Source of the DNA: Leptodactylus fallax
Taxonomy: Eukaryota; Chordata; Amphibia; Anura; Leptodactylidae
Length of the DNA: 64,000 bases
Direction: 5' to 3'
Assembly (NCBI GenBank): GCA_947044405.1
Contig: CAMRHE010000207.1
Span: 630,001 to 694,000, forward strand
Positions 33,863 to 46,789 of the stretch are shown here, one piece after another. The notes below the pieces were generated by a model. That model made no database searches. It saw only the letters and a program-made list of their open reading frames with translations, and was not told where the DNA came from. Positions within the stretch are counted from its first letter, which is position 1. Each line of letters opens with the position of its first letter. The translations under genes and the position numbers were made by a program.

Positions 33863-35426
33863 TCTGAATCATTTACTCTGGTGGTCCCAAGGAACCCCAT
33901 GGTTGCCAAAAATATTCAAGAAGACTTTAGTCCCTTCCCTTGCAACATTCACAACCCAACTGGGAATGCCCATTTCATACCCAGGAATGCCAACAAACTG
34001 CTCAATTATACCTCATCCCCGAAACCTTGCTGGTTGACCATGCTCCTTCCCAACTACTTCCCACAACTATAAGTCATCCCAGTCTAGCATTGACTTGATG
34101 CCGAGATGAAAGACATGAGATGATCAGCGAACACTAAATGACTCAGTTGTTCATGCAATAAGTATCTGTGTAAAAATGTATCAAATTTGTATCACAAGAA
34201 ATTGGAGTCTTTGACTGATCTGTGAGTGATCATAATTTGGGTTTCTCCTCTCTGTACCTCAGTGGCCTTAGTTAGAAGTACCTGGCGCTGCCCCATTTCT
34301 GATCCCTCTTTAATTACTGCCCGATAAAGATTCCTATCAGATTACCGCCATTAGGAAGAAAAAAGTGAAGGCGGTAAATAGCTTTTGTGTACAAACCTTT
34401 CAGAAATGATTTATGATGTCTCTGATTTGTCTTATTTAATTGGTTTTCTGCTTGTCTTCATTAATAACACTTACTTCATGTGCCTTGAAGTCTAAAGAAA
34501 GTGTGATACGTTTGAAAACCCATCTGGAGAAACCCATCTATGTGATGTCTTACAGGCTCCTGTTATTACAACTGACATCTTCAAATAGGCTTAAAATGAG
34601 TCCAGTATCTATTCAATCTCACATGTCAGCCACGGATTATACATTACATCTAACAGGAGGCTTTATGGATGCATGTTATGCCATACATGCCGTTATCTAC
34701 ACTATTAGCACAAGGAATTTTATCAAATATATTAGATAATAACTAGAAAGCTTTGACATGGTTGCATGGCGGTCTTGGGTTTTACAAATTGATGTTACAG
34801 TATTTGATGTAGAAGAAATCAAAGTATTGAAATAATATACAAACAGTTGGTTTTCTATGTGATATTGATGTAAAAAGCGACTAGGGCAAATTTTACAAAC
34901 GCAGATATAAGATATGAGATATGTGTTTAAAGGAATCCCATCTCATTGAATATGGGATCCAATCTGCAGGCGCTATGGGGCCACTTTATCATGCCTTTTT
35001 GCACAAAGGTATGGGTTTTTGCACAAAAATTGTGGCTTTTCCAATTTTCAAAAAAGTGGGTTGAACAGGACAGGACATTTTGGCCCTTCAAATTTACTAT
35101 AACTCATACCAGAAAATTGGCGTGAGTTACACCAAAAATCTGACTGGCACAGATTTCAAGCCTGGTACATAGGACCTCCTTGTAGTGCGCCAAATTTATT
35201 AGAGGCCGGAGCCCCTTATTAATGCTAATGCACCTTTCACCAACACACAAATGGATTAAGATTGGCAGATGTTACTGGACATAATAAATCATATTTGTGG
35301 TGGTCTTAATTGGTGGTTGACATTCGTTCCTGAATGAATACATATAGAGATAGCTGTGAATCACTAAGGAGGATCGGCCACTGGACTCCTAATGTGACAG
35401 GTTCACTTTAATAAGGCATAACACAA
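33863..35426. other. Non-coding DNA
   Basis: The part 34975-35240 is a diverged dispersed repeat (ACTATAACTCATACCAGAAA, then CCAAATTTATTAGAGGCC). The part 34080-34740 shows no repeat that I know. No exon found. Confidence 0.45.
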
Positions 35427-35429
35427 TAA

Positions 35430-35604
35430 CGCTAGGTTCACACTAGCACTCAGTCTCCGTTCAGGGATTCCGTTCCCCATTCCGTCTGAAAAATTTCCGC
35501 ATTTTTCGGCCGGAAACCCGATGGACCCTAATATAGTCTATGGGGTACGCGGGTAACCACTTTTTAAGCAGATTGGGTTTCCGAATGCTCGTGTGAACCC
35601 GAAC
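35430..35604. mobile_element. GCTAGGTTCACAC-family MITE
   Basis: The left end CGCTAGGTTCACACTAGC follows TAA (35427-35429). The right end TCGTGTGAACCCGAAC is its imperfect complement. The TSD on the right is unclear. Non-coding. Confidence 0.6.
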
Positions 35605-36416
35605 ACTAGTATGAACTTGTGCGTTAGTGAACCACTATTGGAATATCACACTGTGTATGAGATGTCACATCCTTTGTTTCCATTGAGATATATGGCTTGC
35701 AAAGTCACTTAATAACATATACGTGCATGCTCAGTCATAATGACTGCATATCTTTATGGAGTCAGGCAGAATATCTTTTGGGTTATTTTAGACAACAGAT
35801 TTAGGATTAAAAGGTACAAGTATCTCCAACATAAATACAACCTGGATTTTCTTTATTCTTTCATTGGTTCATTGATTCCAATGGGTATCAACACAATATG
35901 CTATAAATGCCTGATAGATGTGGGTCCCATACTTACAGTATCTCAAGAATGGGTATCTCTGACCCCGTAGAGAGAGATTGCCAAGCTCGGGTCTCTCTAT
36001 TCACTGAAAATAACTGGGGCTACCTGCTCAGCTATTCTGGATTGGATTCATTACATATGTAAATGAATTTTTTATTTTCCAGATTTCCAACCAGATAATT
36101 TTTGTAAGGCCTTATTTACGTGAATTCACTTACTTATATCCGTATTGTGATTTTTAGACTGTGTGGTGCTATTTTTTTTTTTTCCTGTATTTTCTCCCAT
36201 TACCCAACTCGAAATATGAAATTAAATACATTTTATTGCATCATTGAAAATAACTATTATTTTGCTCAATCATTTGTGCAAAGACAAAGTGCCTAGAAAA
36301 AAATCAATGCCCAGCAGCCTACTGAAATATTTGTGTGGTATAAAAAAAATATTTATCTTCACCCTGAAACGGACCTGCCAGATGTGTCTTTTTATATACA
36401 AATATATATATATATT

Positions 36417-36463
<47 letters not shown>

Positions 36464-36513
36464 ATCACCCGCTTTTCTGACATCATATATAAAAATAAAT
36501 AAACAAAAACACA
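35605..36513. other. Non-coding DNA with (TA)n tract at 36402-36460
   Basis: An interrupted TA dinucleotide repeat is the only definable feature. Confidence 0.7.
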
Positions 36514-36516
36514 TTA

Positions 36517-37204
36517 GGGTATGTTGAAATGGAGCAATTTGCCGCGGATTTCGCCCCCGAATCTGGGGCAGATTCCTCCCAGAATCCACCTCCCATTGTT
36601 TTCAATTGGAGGCAGAGATCACAGCAGGACACGGAACAAAGAAGCGCCCTGCTCAATCATGCCGTGGATTCCGTGGCTGATTCAGCCACGGAATCCGCAG
36701 CTTAAGGGTGTGTTCACACGGAGGAATTTGCCACGGATTTGGGGGCGGAGTCCGCCCCCCGAATCCGGAGCAGATTCCTCCCGAATCCGCCTCCCATTGT
36801 TTTCAATGGGGAGGCAGAGATCACGGCAGGACACGGAAAAAACAAGCGTCCTGCTCGATCTTGCCACAGATTCCGCCCCACGGTGTTCGCAGCTCGAGAC
36901 TCCCTCCTGATTAGGCCCATTCATCCAGGCCTAATCAGGAGCGCATTGCATCAGCATCCCGTTGTGACAGACTGCGGCGAAAATTCCGGCGGTGGAAAAT
37001 GATTTTCATTTTCCGCCGTGTGAACACACCCTAAGACTCCCTGCTCAATAGGCCCATTCATCTGGGCCTAATCATCAGCGGGAAGCCGTGACGGAATGCC
37101 GATGTCCTGCATCAGCATCCAATCGTGGCCAACCACAGGTGAAAATGCCAGCGGCGGAAAATGAAGAGGAATTCCTCTTCATTTTCTGCCTTGTGAACAT
37201 AGCC
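36517..37204. mobile_element. Harbinger-like MITE (outer copy)
   Basis: TTA flanks it at 36514-36516 and 37205-37207. The ends GGGTATGTT and AACATAGCC are imperfect inverted repeats. It holds the inner copy 36706-37031. The host halves share CCTCCCATTGTTTTCAAT and TAGGCCCATTCATC with the inner copy, which shows the same family. No coding frame. Open frames on both strands come from the GC-rich repeat. Confidence 0.85.
36706..37031. mobile_element. Harbinger-like MITE (inner copy), 326 bp
   Basis: The ends GGGTGTGTTCACACGG and CCGTGTGAACACACCC are perfect 16-bp inverted repeats. TAA occurs on both sides (36703-36705 and 37032-37034). It sits inside a related older copy, between the matching segments CCGCAGCT and GACTCCC of the host. 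The 3-bp TAA/TTA duplication points to the PIF/Harbinger superfamily. Confidence 0.9.
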
Positions 37205-37207
37205 TTA

Positions 37208-37990
37208 GTTATCCCCACATCTGAAAATGGCCAAAATATAAACATATTTATATAATATACGGTGAGCGAGAAAAAAAAAAATCAAAATAGCTGAATCTGT
37301 TTTTTTGCTATTTTACTTCCCCAAAAATATGAGTAAAAAAGCGATGAAAATGTCAAACAATCCCAAAAATGTTAGCAATAAACACTACAACTTGCTCTAC
37401 CAAAAAAGACACTTCAGGCTGAGGCCCCATGTTGCGTAAACACAGCTTTTTTTGCTGCAGATTTTGCTGTGGTTTTTTTTTTTTGCAAAATCCAGGAGTG
37501 GATTGAGCAGAAGGTAGAAGTATAAGAATTTCCTATATATTTCCCCTTCCTTTTGTAACCATTCTTGGCTTTGGCTCAAAAAACCGCAGCAAAATCTGCA
37601 ACAAAATAAGCTGCGTTTCCACAATGTGGGACCTCAGCCTTAAACAGCTCCATATACAGAAATATTAAAAAGTTACGGGCGTCAGAATATGGTGACTCAA
37701 AAAATATTTTGGATTTTTGCAAAAGTACTAAAAGATAACAAAAACTTTACAAATTCAGTATCGCCGTGAAACATGCCGCAAATTCAGTTTTTTTTTTCCA
37801 ATTCCATCCCATTCTGAATTTTTTTCCAACTTCCCAGTAAAACTTACACAACATTAAATGGCACCATTACAAAGTACTATTTGTCCAGCTAAAAATAAGC
37901 TTTGTGAACTCGAAAATTAAAAAAAATTATGGCTTTTGGAAGAAAAAAAAAATTAAACAAAAAAAATGGCTGTGAGGGGAAGGAGTTAAA
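37208..37990 (+). repeat. TTAA-family repeat, plus orientation, right end kept
   Basis: It contains ACGGTGAGCGAGAAAAAA, AAAGTTACGGGCGTCAG and TCAGTATCGCCGTGAAAC-like modules. The right end GTGAGGGGAAGGAGTTAA is similar to the GGGTTAA end at 58019. It is split by MITE 37417-37639 and its left end is cut by the Harbinger-like element. Non-coding. Confidence 0.6.
37417..37639. mobile_element. MITE type 1, 223 bp
   Basis: The ends GGCTGAGGCCCCATGTTG and CAATGTGGGACCTCAGCC are inverted repeats. TTA follows on the right (37640-37642), and the left flank TTC-A is a probable decayed TTA. The interior carries GCTTTGGCTC and the GCAGATTTTGCTG palindrome of type 1. Confidence 0.8.
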
Positions 37991-39143
37991 CAAATAGGAT
38001 GGCACCTGCAGAGTGTTATTGTAATATAGTCTACATATAACATTACTAAGTGTATTATCATGAGATGAATGGCCACAATACAAGTATTGTTATATAAAGA
38101 GTATACTGTCACTTCAAGAACAACCTTTATTTCCACCCCACCTTAGGAGAAACTTCAGCTTCGGTGTGTCGGTGGTCTGCAGGAGACACGGGATGTTTTA
38201 CAGAACCCAGGTGGGAACGTGCCCTTTAAAGGTTGTGCGCTATTGATCTAGCAGAAGGGTCTAGAAAGCTAGAGGCCCTTATTGATTGTAGTCAGCCAAG
38301 CATTCATCATACAGACTGTACAACATACAACTGTCAAAACATAAAAAGTCATTGCTATCATCCTTAAAGAGAGAGGTTGGGGGAGAGCTCGCCAAAGGGC
38401 TGACTTTGTATTCAGATACCTCCTCCTTGTGCATTATACATTTTATGCCGAATTTATCTGATATAGAGCAAGGCAGAAGCCTCCATGTGAAATACTATGA
38501 TAAAGTTGATGACATGTATAATTATGCATGCAAGACCACCAGGAAGCTGTGGCTACAAAGGGCTCCGTCACGTCGCTAATCTCACATTAGCCGACATTCA
38601 TTGTCCTCTGGGAACCATTTCTATTAAATCATTACTTAAATAGCTGGCTGTAACTTTGTCAATAAGGATTCTTGGAGATGTCTTTTTGCAGTAATATAGG
38701 GGCTTTGGGATTTCTTACAGCATGAATATATTTCCATCTATTGTATCTATCATGTATTTTTTATTGGCAGGTATGAAAGATAGAAGATTGACTTAAAGGG
38801 GTTATCCAGCCCTTTAGAATTGACTGCTTATCCTTAGGCTGGCCATACCCTTTAGATTTTGGATAGCTGTCATGCATCATAACAATCGATGATGCGTTCA
38901 CTCGTACAAACAATCCCACCATCCACATTAACATCTGAACAGCTGGATTGTGGGGGAAGAAGCACAGTGAGTCTGCGAAAATTGGTTGATCTTTGGCCAA
39001 AAGCAGCCAACCATGCCAAACACTGGTAAATACAACTGTCAGCAAGCCCAAAATATCTAGCATGGTCAAAAACAGCATCAAATTTATCGATAAATTTGAC
39101 GTAGCTCACAGGAAACATTAAATACCTTTCACCTTTCTGTTCC
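37991..39143. other. Partly unique non-coding DNA
   Basis: The region 38290-38760 shows no repeat signature and no coding frame with domain similarity. From 38797 (TTAAAGGGGTTATCCAGCCC) a TTAA-like dispersed repeat begins, without a visible second end. Confidence 0.45.
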
Positions 39144-39146
39144 TTA

Positions 39147-39383
39147 GACCGGAGCTCCATGTGGCATTTTACAGTCATTGTAAAGTGGATGGGATCCTAG
39201 CGAATCCCATTCACACATTGCAGAAAAATACGTGCAGCAGAAATGCTGTGATTTCCAAAGCCGTCACGGTTTTGGAAATTGCAGAATGTCAATTATACCT
39301 ACTGAAACGCCGGCGGTTTCCCTATAGGTATAATGGAAGCAGAAGCAGAAAGTCCGCAGAAGAAACCTTTGTGGGCCTTAGCC
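39147..39383. mobile_element. TTA-flanked MITE type 2, 237 bp
   Basis: TTA lies at 39144-39146 and 39384-39386. It begins GACCGGAGCTCCATGTGG and ends GTGGGCCTTAGCC. The core shared with 19837-20080 includes GGTTTTGGAAATTGCAG and CCCTATAGGTATAATGG. Non-coding. Confidence 0.8.
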
Positions 39384-39503
39384 TTAAAGGGATTTGCCCA
39401 AAAAAAGGCATTTATGGCATATTTACAAGATATGTAATAAATGATAGATGCACCTATCTTAAAAAATAACACCCCCAGGTTCCTTTGCCCGACTCTTCCT
39501 TAA

Positions 39504-40141
39504 AGGGATTCTATCATTCCCAAAAGCACTTTTAAGTTAATGGCACATTGGAATGGCCTTTAAAAAGGCCTTTCTTCTCCTACCTTTCCTTGTTTTCTTC
39601 TCCCAGCCAATTCCAAGATAATTAGTTTCTTCATGTATGTAAATGAGCACCACGGAGCACCCGGGCGTTCCTTCTCTTCTGCGAGCACCCATTGCGTCAT
39701 CGCTTCTCTCTGCCACTTCGACGGTTGTGGTGACTCCCCTCTTGGTCTTCTCTGTATCTTTTTTCTTCTAAGTCGTCGTATGCAGCGCTGTGCGCATGCG
39801 CAATCGGCTCTGCCACGCTCTTGTGACAGACCACCGGAAAATGGCAGCCCGATTGCGCTTGCGCAGTCATGAGAATTCGCTGTCAGCGAGAACTGAGAAG
39901 AAAGAAGACCAAGAGGGGAGTCACCGCAACGGCCGAAGGGGCGGTGAGAAGCGATGACGCGATGGGTGCTCACAGAAGAGAAGGTACGCCCCGGGTGCTC
40001 ATTTACGTACATGAAGAAACAAATTATCTTGAAATCAGCTAGGAGAAGAAAACAAGGAAAGGTAGGAGAAGAATGGCCTTTTTAAAAGGCATTCCAACGT
40101 GCCATTAGATTAACAGTGTTTTTGCGAATGATAGACTCCCT
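39504..40141. mobile_element. TTAA-flanked long foldback, about 300-bp arms
   Basis: TTAA occurs at 39500-39503 and 40142-40145. The element is almost wholly palindromic: left arm 39504 to about 39811, right arm about 39848 to 40141, loop about 36 bases. The two arms encode similar frames on opposite strands, purely because of the palindrome. The left arm holds the perfect palindrome TGCGCATGCGCA (39791-39802), which is an NRF1-type site. Non-coding, and a transcript would form a long hairpin. Confidence 0.9.
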
Positions 40142-40145
40142 TTAA

Positions 40146-41277
40146 GCTGTATTCTCATTGCAGCATTAAATTCAATGTCTGTGAATGGGGGCTATTGACA
40201 TGGCCATTATTTTGACTGTTCAAATATACTATTTTTGGCCGTTTTCACTGAAATGTATGGGAGACTCTTGAAAATCAGTGCCCCTTGGATGCAAGATACT
40301 TCTTTTGTGTGCATTTCACCTTACCCTTTCCTATCTGACAGTGAAATCCAGTCTGTTAGTGGTGGTGGGATTTTACAGAAACTGTGAAGCTCTTCCATAG
40401 AAGTGAATATGAGTTACCGAAACAGTGTGAGCAGTATACTTACAGCAATATTTTGTGTCAAGAAATGGCATATACCAGTAATAAATATGGCACTGTGACT
40501 GTAGTCAAGCCTCTTTTAGCCATCTAGCCACATGATAAATTTGGTGCATGCCACTTTTTGGAATAATATGGATATTTTTGTTTAATGCTTCTTCCCATTG
40601 TGTTTCTGTATTAGAGGATAAAATTACAGCAACAGGTTAAAATATTCAGCATAAAAAGCAGCATAAAAAGCAGCCGTTTGCTCGGCTCACTAAGGTTACC
40701 AGTTCACTTAATTTTCTTGCAGCTTCAATTCCCAGTGGTTTTGCTCATCTTCTTTTCTAACAATTGCTCATTATGTATCAAACCGACAAAGAATCACAAG
40801 ATTTATCACCAGCTAAACTATATTTTCATTTGGCATTCAGTAAATTTAGTAGCGGTGTACCTGAAACTACAAAACCCTGGTACGAAAATTAAGAGGTCAG
40901 GCGAGCGCAGAGATTACATGTCATCTGCTCTACAACTATAACCAGGCGATTATTACATCTGATTTACGTTATGGGTTAGGGATACAATTAATATTACAAA
41001 CCTGCAGTTTGATGATATCAGAGTCTCATGCTTGGTGCTCCACTATTGTCCCTAATTGCTAGTAAATTGTGTTCTGCATTCTTATGAGTGTTGGTTCAGC
41101 CCACACAATATCTGCCTCCGCTGTGCAGAAGTCTGGAGTATGATAACAGTTTGTATTCATAGCTAGTCCGTACACATTGCTCCATAAAATACATATATAA
41201 AAATCACCAGTTCTGCAGTTACTGCCGTCTCTGAAATTTCTTATTTACATCTGTTTCTGTGAAACTTGATGACAACC
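40146..41277. other. Non-coding, apparently unique DNA
   Basis: No gene, RNA or repeat end was identified. The region 40700-41100 lacks repeat signatures. Confidence 0.45.
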
Positions 41278-41334
41278 TACAGTACAGACCAAAAGTTTGG
41301 ACACACCTTCTCATTCCAAGAGTTTTCTGTATTT
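41278..41334. mobile_element. Solo terminal fragment of DD38E Tc1-like element
   Basis: From TACAGTACAGACCAAAAGTT through AGAGTTTTCTGTATTT this is the same terminus as the complete element starting at 41762. It breaks off after about 57 bases into an unrelated repeat. It is an independent remnant of a second insertion about 480 bp away. Confidence 0.9.
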
Positions 41335-41759
41335 ATATATATGCGGATTTTGAGGCAGAATCTGATTTTTTGAAATCCTTGCTGGAAAAACGAAATAAAT
41401 TGACATGCTGTGTATATTAAAATCCCCACCATGGGTCAATTTTTGCACATTAAAAAAATCTTTTTTTGCAGGAAAATATTTAGTTTTTATTGATGCCATG
41501 TTGGGGAATGTATTGATTAATGTTTTGATCACTTTTTGTTCCATTTTTTTTTTTTTTGGGAGGCAAATTGGGAAAAAAAATCGCCAGTTCAACCATTTCG
41601 ATTTTTTTTTTCCTGCTACGGCATTTACCACATGGGACAAATATTTTTATATTTTAATAGTTTGGACATTTTTCGGACTTAGGGATGCCTAATGTGTTTA
41701 TGATAACTTTTATCTATGGAAAGGGGGGGTGATTTTATTTTATTTTTTTATTTTATATA
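41335..41759 (-). repeat. TTAA-family repeat fragment
   Basis: It shares TTTTTATTGATGCCATGTTG, TTCCATTTTTTT and TATTTTTATATTTTAATAGT with 30000-30160. It is cut on the right by the DD38E element. Confidence 0.6.
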
Positions 41760-41761
41760 TA

Positions 41762-43389
41762 CAGTACAGACCAAAAGTTTGGACACACCTTTTCATTCCA
41801 AGAGTTTTCTGTATTTTCATGACTATAAAAATTGTAGATTCACACTGAAGGCATCAAAACTATGAATTAACACGTGGAATTATATACTTAACAAAAAAGT
41901 GTGAAACAACTGAAAATATGTCTTATATTGTAGGTTCTTCAAAGTAGCTACCTTTTGCTTTGATTACTGCTTTGCACACTCTTGGCATTCTCTTGATGAG
42001 CTTCAAGAGGTAGTCACCTGAAATGGTTTTCACTTCACAGGTGTGCCCTGTCAGGTTTAATAAGTGGGATTTCTTGCCTTATAAATGGGGTTGGGACCAT
42101 CAGTTGTGTTGTTCAGAAGTCAGGTGGATACACAGCTGATAGTCCTACTGAATGGAGTGTTAGAATTTGTATTATGGCAAGAAAAAAGCAGCTAAGTAAA
42201 GAAAAACGTGTGGCCATCATTACTTTAAGAAATGAAGGTCAGTCAGTATGAAAAATTGGGAAAACTTTGAAAGTGTCCCCAAGTGCAGTGGCCAAAACCA
42301 TCAAGCGCTACAAAGAAACTGGTTCACATGAGGACCGCCCCAGGAAAGGAAGACCAAGAGTCACCTCTGCTGCGGAGGATAAGTTCATCCGAGTCACCAG
42401 CCTCAGAAATCGCAGGTTAACAGCAGCTCAGATTAGAGACCAGGTCAATGCCACACAGAGTTCTAGCAGCAGACACATCTCTACAACAACTGTTAAGAGG
42501 AGACTGTGTGCAGCAGGCCTTCATGGTAAAATAGCTGCTAGGAAACCACTGCTAAGGACAGGCAACAAGCACAAGAGACTTGTTTGGGCTAAAGAACACA
42601 AGGAATGGACATTAGACCTGTGGAAATCTGTGCTTTGGTCTGAGGAGTCCAAATTTGAGATCTTTGGTTCCAACCACCGTGTCTTTGTGCGACGCAGAAA
42701 AGGTGAACGAATGGACTCTACATGCCTGGTTCCCACCGTGGAGCATGGAGGAGGAGGTGTGATGGTGTGGGGGTGCTTTGCTGGTGACACTGTTGGGGAT
42801 TTATTCAAAATTGAAGGAATACTGAATCAGCATGGTTACCACAGCATCTTGCAGCGGCATGCTATTTCATCCGGTTTGCGTTTAGTTGGACCATCATTTA
42901 TTTTTCAACAGGACAATGACCCCAAACACACCTCCAGACTGTGTAAGGGCTATTTGACCAAGAAGGAGAGTGATGGGGTGCTACGCCAGATGACCTGGCC
43001 TCCACAGTCACCAAACCTGAACCCAATCGAGATGGTTTGGGGTGAGCTGGACCGCAGAGTGAAGGCAAAAGGGCCAACAAGTGCTAAGCATCTCTGGGAA
43101 CTCCTTCAAGACTGTTGGAAGACCATTTCAGGTGACTACCTCTTGAAGCTCATCAAGAGAATGCCAAGAGTGTGCAAAGCAGTAATCAAAGCAAAAGGTG
43201 GCTACTTTGAATAACCTAGAATATAAGACATATTTTCAGTTGTTTCACACTTTTTTGTTAAGTATATAATTCCACATGTGTTAATTCATAGTTTTGATGC
43301 CTTCAGTGTGAATCTACAATTTTTATAGTCATGAAAATACAGAAAATTCTTGGAATGAGAAGGTGTGTCCAAACTTTTGGTCTGTACTG
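41762..43389 (+). mobile_element. Tc1-like element, DD38E type, with 266-bp inverted repeats
   Basis: A 1628-bp element between TA at 41760-41761 and 43390-43391. The inverted repeats begin CAGTACAGACCAAAAGTTTG and run about 266 bp (41762-42027 and 43122-43389). They therefore reach into the last 30 or so codons of the transposase gene. One plus-strand transposase frame, broken. Confidence 0.95.
42174..43214 (+). pseudogene. DD38E Tc1-like transposase, nonsense and altered triad
   Basis: The frame starts at ATG 42174 (MARKKQLSKEKR) and is stopped once by TGA at 42249-42251 (codon 26). It is then open to TAA after GGYFE. The N-terminal helix-turn-helix and a GRPRVTS linker precede the DDE domain. 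The first catalytic position is Glu in WSEES (157) where Asp is expected. The second Asp is in QQDNDPKH (247) and the Glu in NPIEMVW (286), with 38 residues between them. This spacing fits the DD38E (Intruder) group, named from memory. Two independent defects make it inactive. Confidence 0.93.
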
Positions 43390-43481
43390 TATATGATACA
43401 GTGGTTGTCACCTAGTGTTCAGAGTGAACATTAAGGCCCCATGCACACAACAGTTATGCGTCCGTTTTCAATGGGCACATA

Positions 43482-45118
<1,637 letters not shown>

Positions 45119-46596
45119 TTTACAAAGACCAAAAGCTGCAGAAAACCCACAAGAATTGCAGCCAAAAACACTTAATTTCAGGGTGATTTTTGTGGTGGTA
45201 ATGTTTAGGAAATCATCCCTTCCCATCCTGTAAGTGTTCATCACAGCCTGAACGTGCCAAGCAGAAGTATATCTTGAAGCTCCTGAGCTCAAATGCAAAA
45301 TATGTAATGGGACCCCCTACCTAACTTGTGCCATTTATAATAGTAGTATACTTTATGTGGCAGAGAGTCCTCTGGGGCCCCCTCAAGGTCTATCACAGCT
45401 ATAGTTATGCCCCTGGTGCCCAGTCAAGTGGTGATATAACCAGATTCACTTGCTAGGTAGAAACCAGTGTTGGGCAAAGGTATCCTGAGCCCACCAGAAG
45501 AGATTATTCTAAGGGTCTACTCTCCGTCAACAGAACAAGTACATGTCCACTTCAATTGTACCTTAAATGTATTATTATACACGGGATCTAATAGATTATT
45601 TGTGAATTAACCTATACAAAATATTCACTAGTGGCAGGAGATTGGCTCCAAATTCAGCTCCAGGTGGGGTTACCGTCTGTTGGACATCTGGGATCAGGAT
45701 CCTCTAATATTCTGTTAGGCCAGACAAACCCTGGTAATAAAATATAGAAACTCTAATGGGCAGTTGGAAAAAAGAACATCTTAAGAACTGAGATCTGTTC
45801 ACATGGCGCAGTGCTGAATGGGGTCTGCCATTGCTGTGATGCTGTTCCTGTAGCTGTAGTGTGTCCGAGAATATGGGGGCTTGGACTGGCAGTAGGGGTG
45901 CCATTAGGCTGCTGGGTAACCCCCCTTGTGAGCTGTTCTGCGATGGTGGAGGTCGCCATGAAGTGGCTAGTGGGCTTGAACCTCATGTTCATTTTTATAG
46001 ATTTTGCTGAGAAGTCCCAATCAATGTATATTACTTGGATGTGCAGTCCATGTCTAAATTATTAGTTTTTGAGGAAGAGTTTTTTTTATTTTAGTAGGAA
46101 ATGTTCTACAATAATATACTTTTCTCAATATAGTCCTACTGTACACATAAGGTGCCCCAACACAAAATGATGTTTGGCCAATGTTTATTTGTCCAAAAAC
46201 AGGATCAAGCATGTCCAAATTCAGTATGCCCAGTCCTTTGTTCTTAAGGTTGCTATTTTGCATTCCCCAAATTGGTTGTGTATATATGGGATGGTTGGTA
46301 AGAATAGCTGTACAAGTACAAGAACAAATTGGTTTCTTATAAGGAACTAACCAGCAGTCTTTCAGTTTGGCCAGCTTTGCAGCTGTTAGTTACTATGGTG
46401 CACGGTGCGATACTGTTGCTTTTTCTTATCCGGTACTACTGCCAATTGTGACGCTAGTCCTAAGCTCTGATGGATAATTCCGCAGAGAGATTTACTTCAT
46501 GATTTATTTAAGAACTATTTTGTATTAAGTCAATATTTCTGTTCTTATCACTTCTTAATACATAGATAAAGTTATAATGTGTAATCTTTTATACAG
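45119..46596. other. Non-coding DNA upstream of the SEZ6-like exon
   Basis: No exon for the preceding part of the CUB domain was found. No repeat with clear ends either. Frames here have no domain match. Confidence 0.5.
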
Positions 46597-46789
46597 GTAC
46601 AAAATATCAGTCTACAAGAAGGTGAGACAGTAACAGTGGAGAGCTTAGAAGGAGTGGAGCCGCTCATTCTGGCCAATGAATCCTTTCTCATGAGGGGTCA
46701 AGTCATCCGAAGTCCAACCAACCAGGTCATGGTGCGTTTTCAAAGCTTACAGTCATCCAACCTGGGCACCTTCCGATTCTACTACCAAG
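46597..46789 (+). CDS. sez6: SEZ6-like exon encoding part of a CUB domain
   Basis: A 193-bp open exon follows the acceptor TTTATACAG and ends at the donor AAG|GTAAGG. It enters in phase 0 and leaves in phase 1. It encodes 64 residues including VQNISLQEGETVTVE, LANESFLMRGQVIRSPTNQ and GTFRFYYQ. These match the second half of the first CUB domain of the SEZ6/SEZ6L family as I remember it, SEZ6 slightly better than SEZ6L. SEZ6 is a neuronal type I membrane protein with CUB and sushi domains, linked to dendrite and synapse development. Codon use and a clean splice context support a living exon. Neighbouring exons were not found within the window, so the introns must be long. Paralog choice is uncertain. 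Confidence 0.7.

Noticed and set aside
36402..36460. (TA)n tract as a replication or matrix-attachment site
   Set aside because: Simple dinucleotide repeat only. Nothing further supports a function.
36521..37002. Several overlapping frames of 68-129 codons
   Set aside because: They lie within the two nested copies of a GC-rich non-coding MITE.
39560..40012. 150-codon minus frame and matching plus frame with the same MYVNEH start
   Set aside because: Both come from the arms of a long palindrome (foldback element). Not a gene family.
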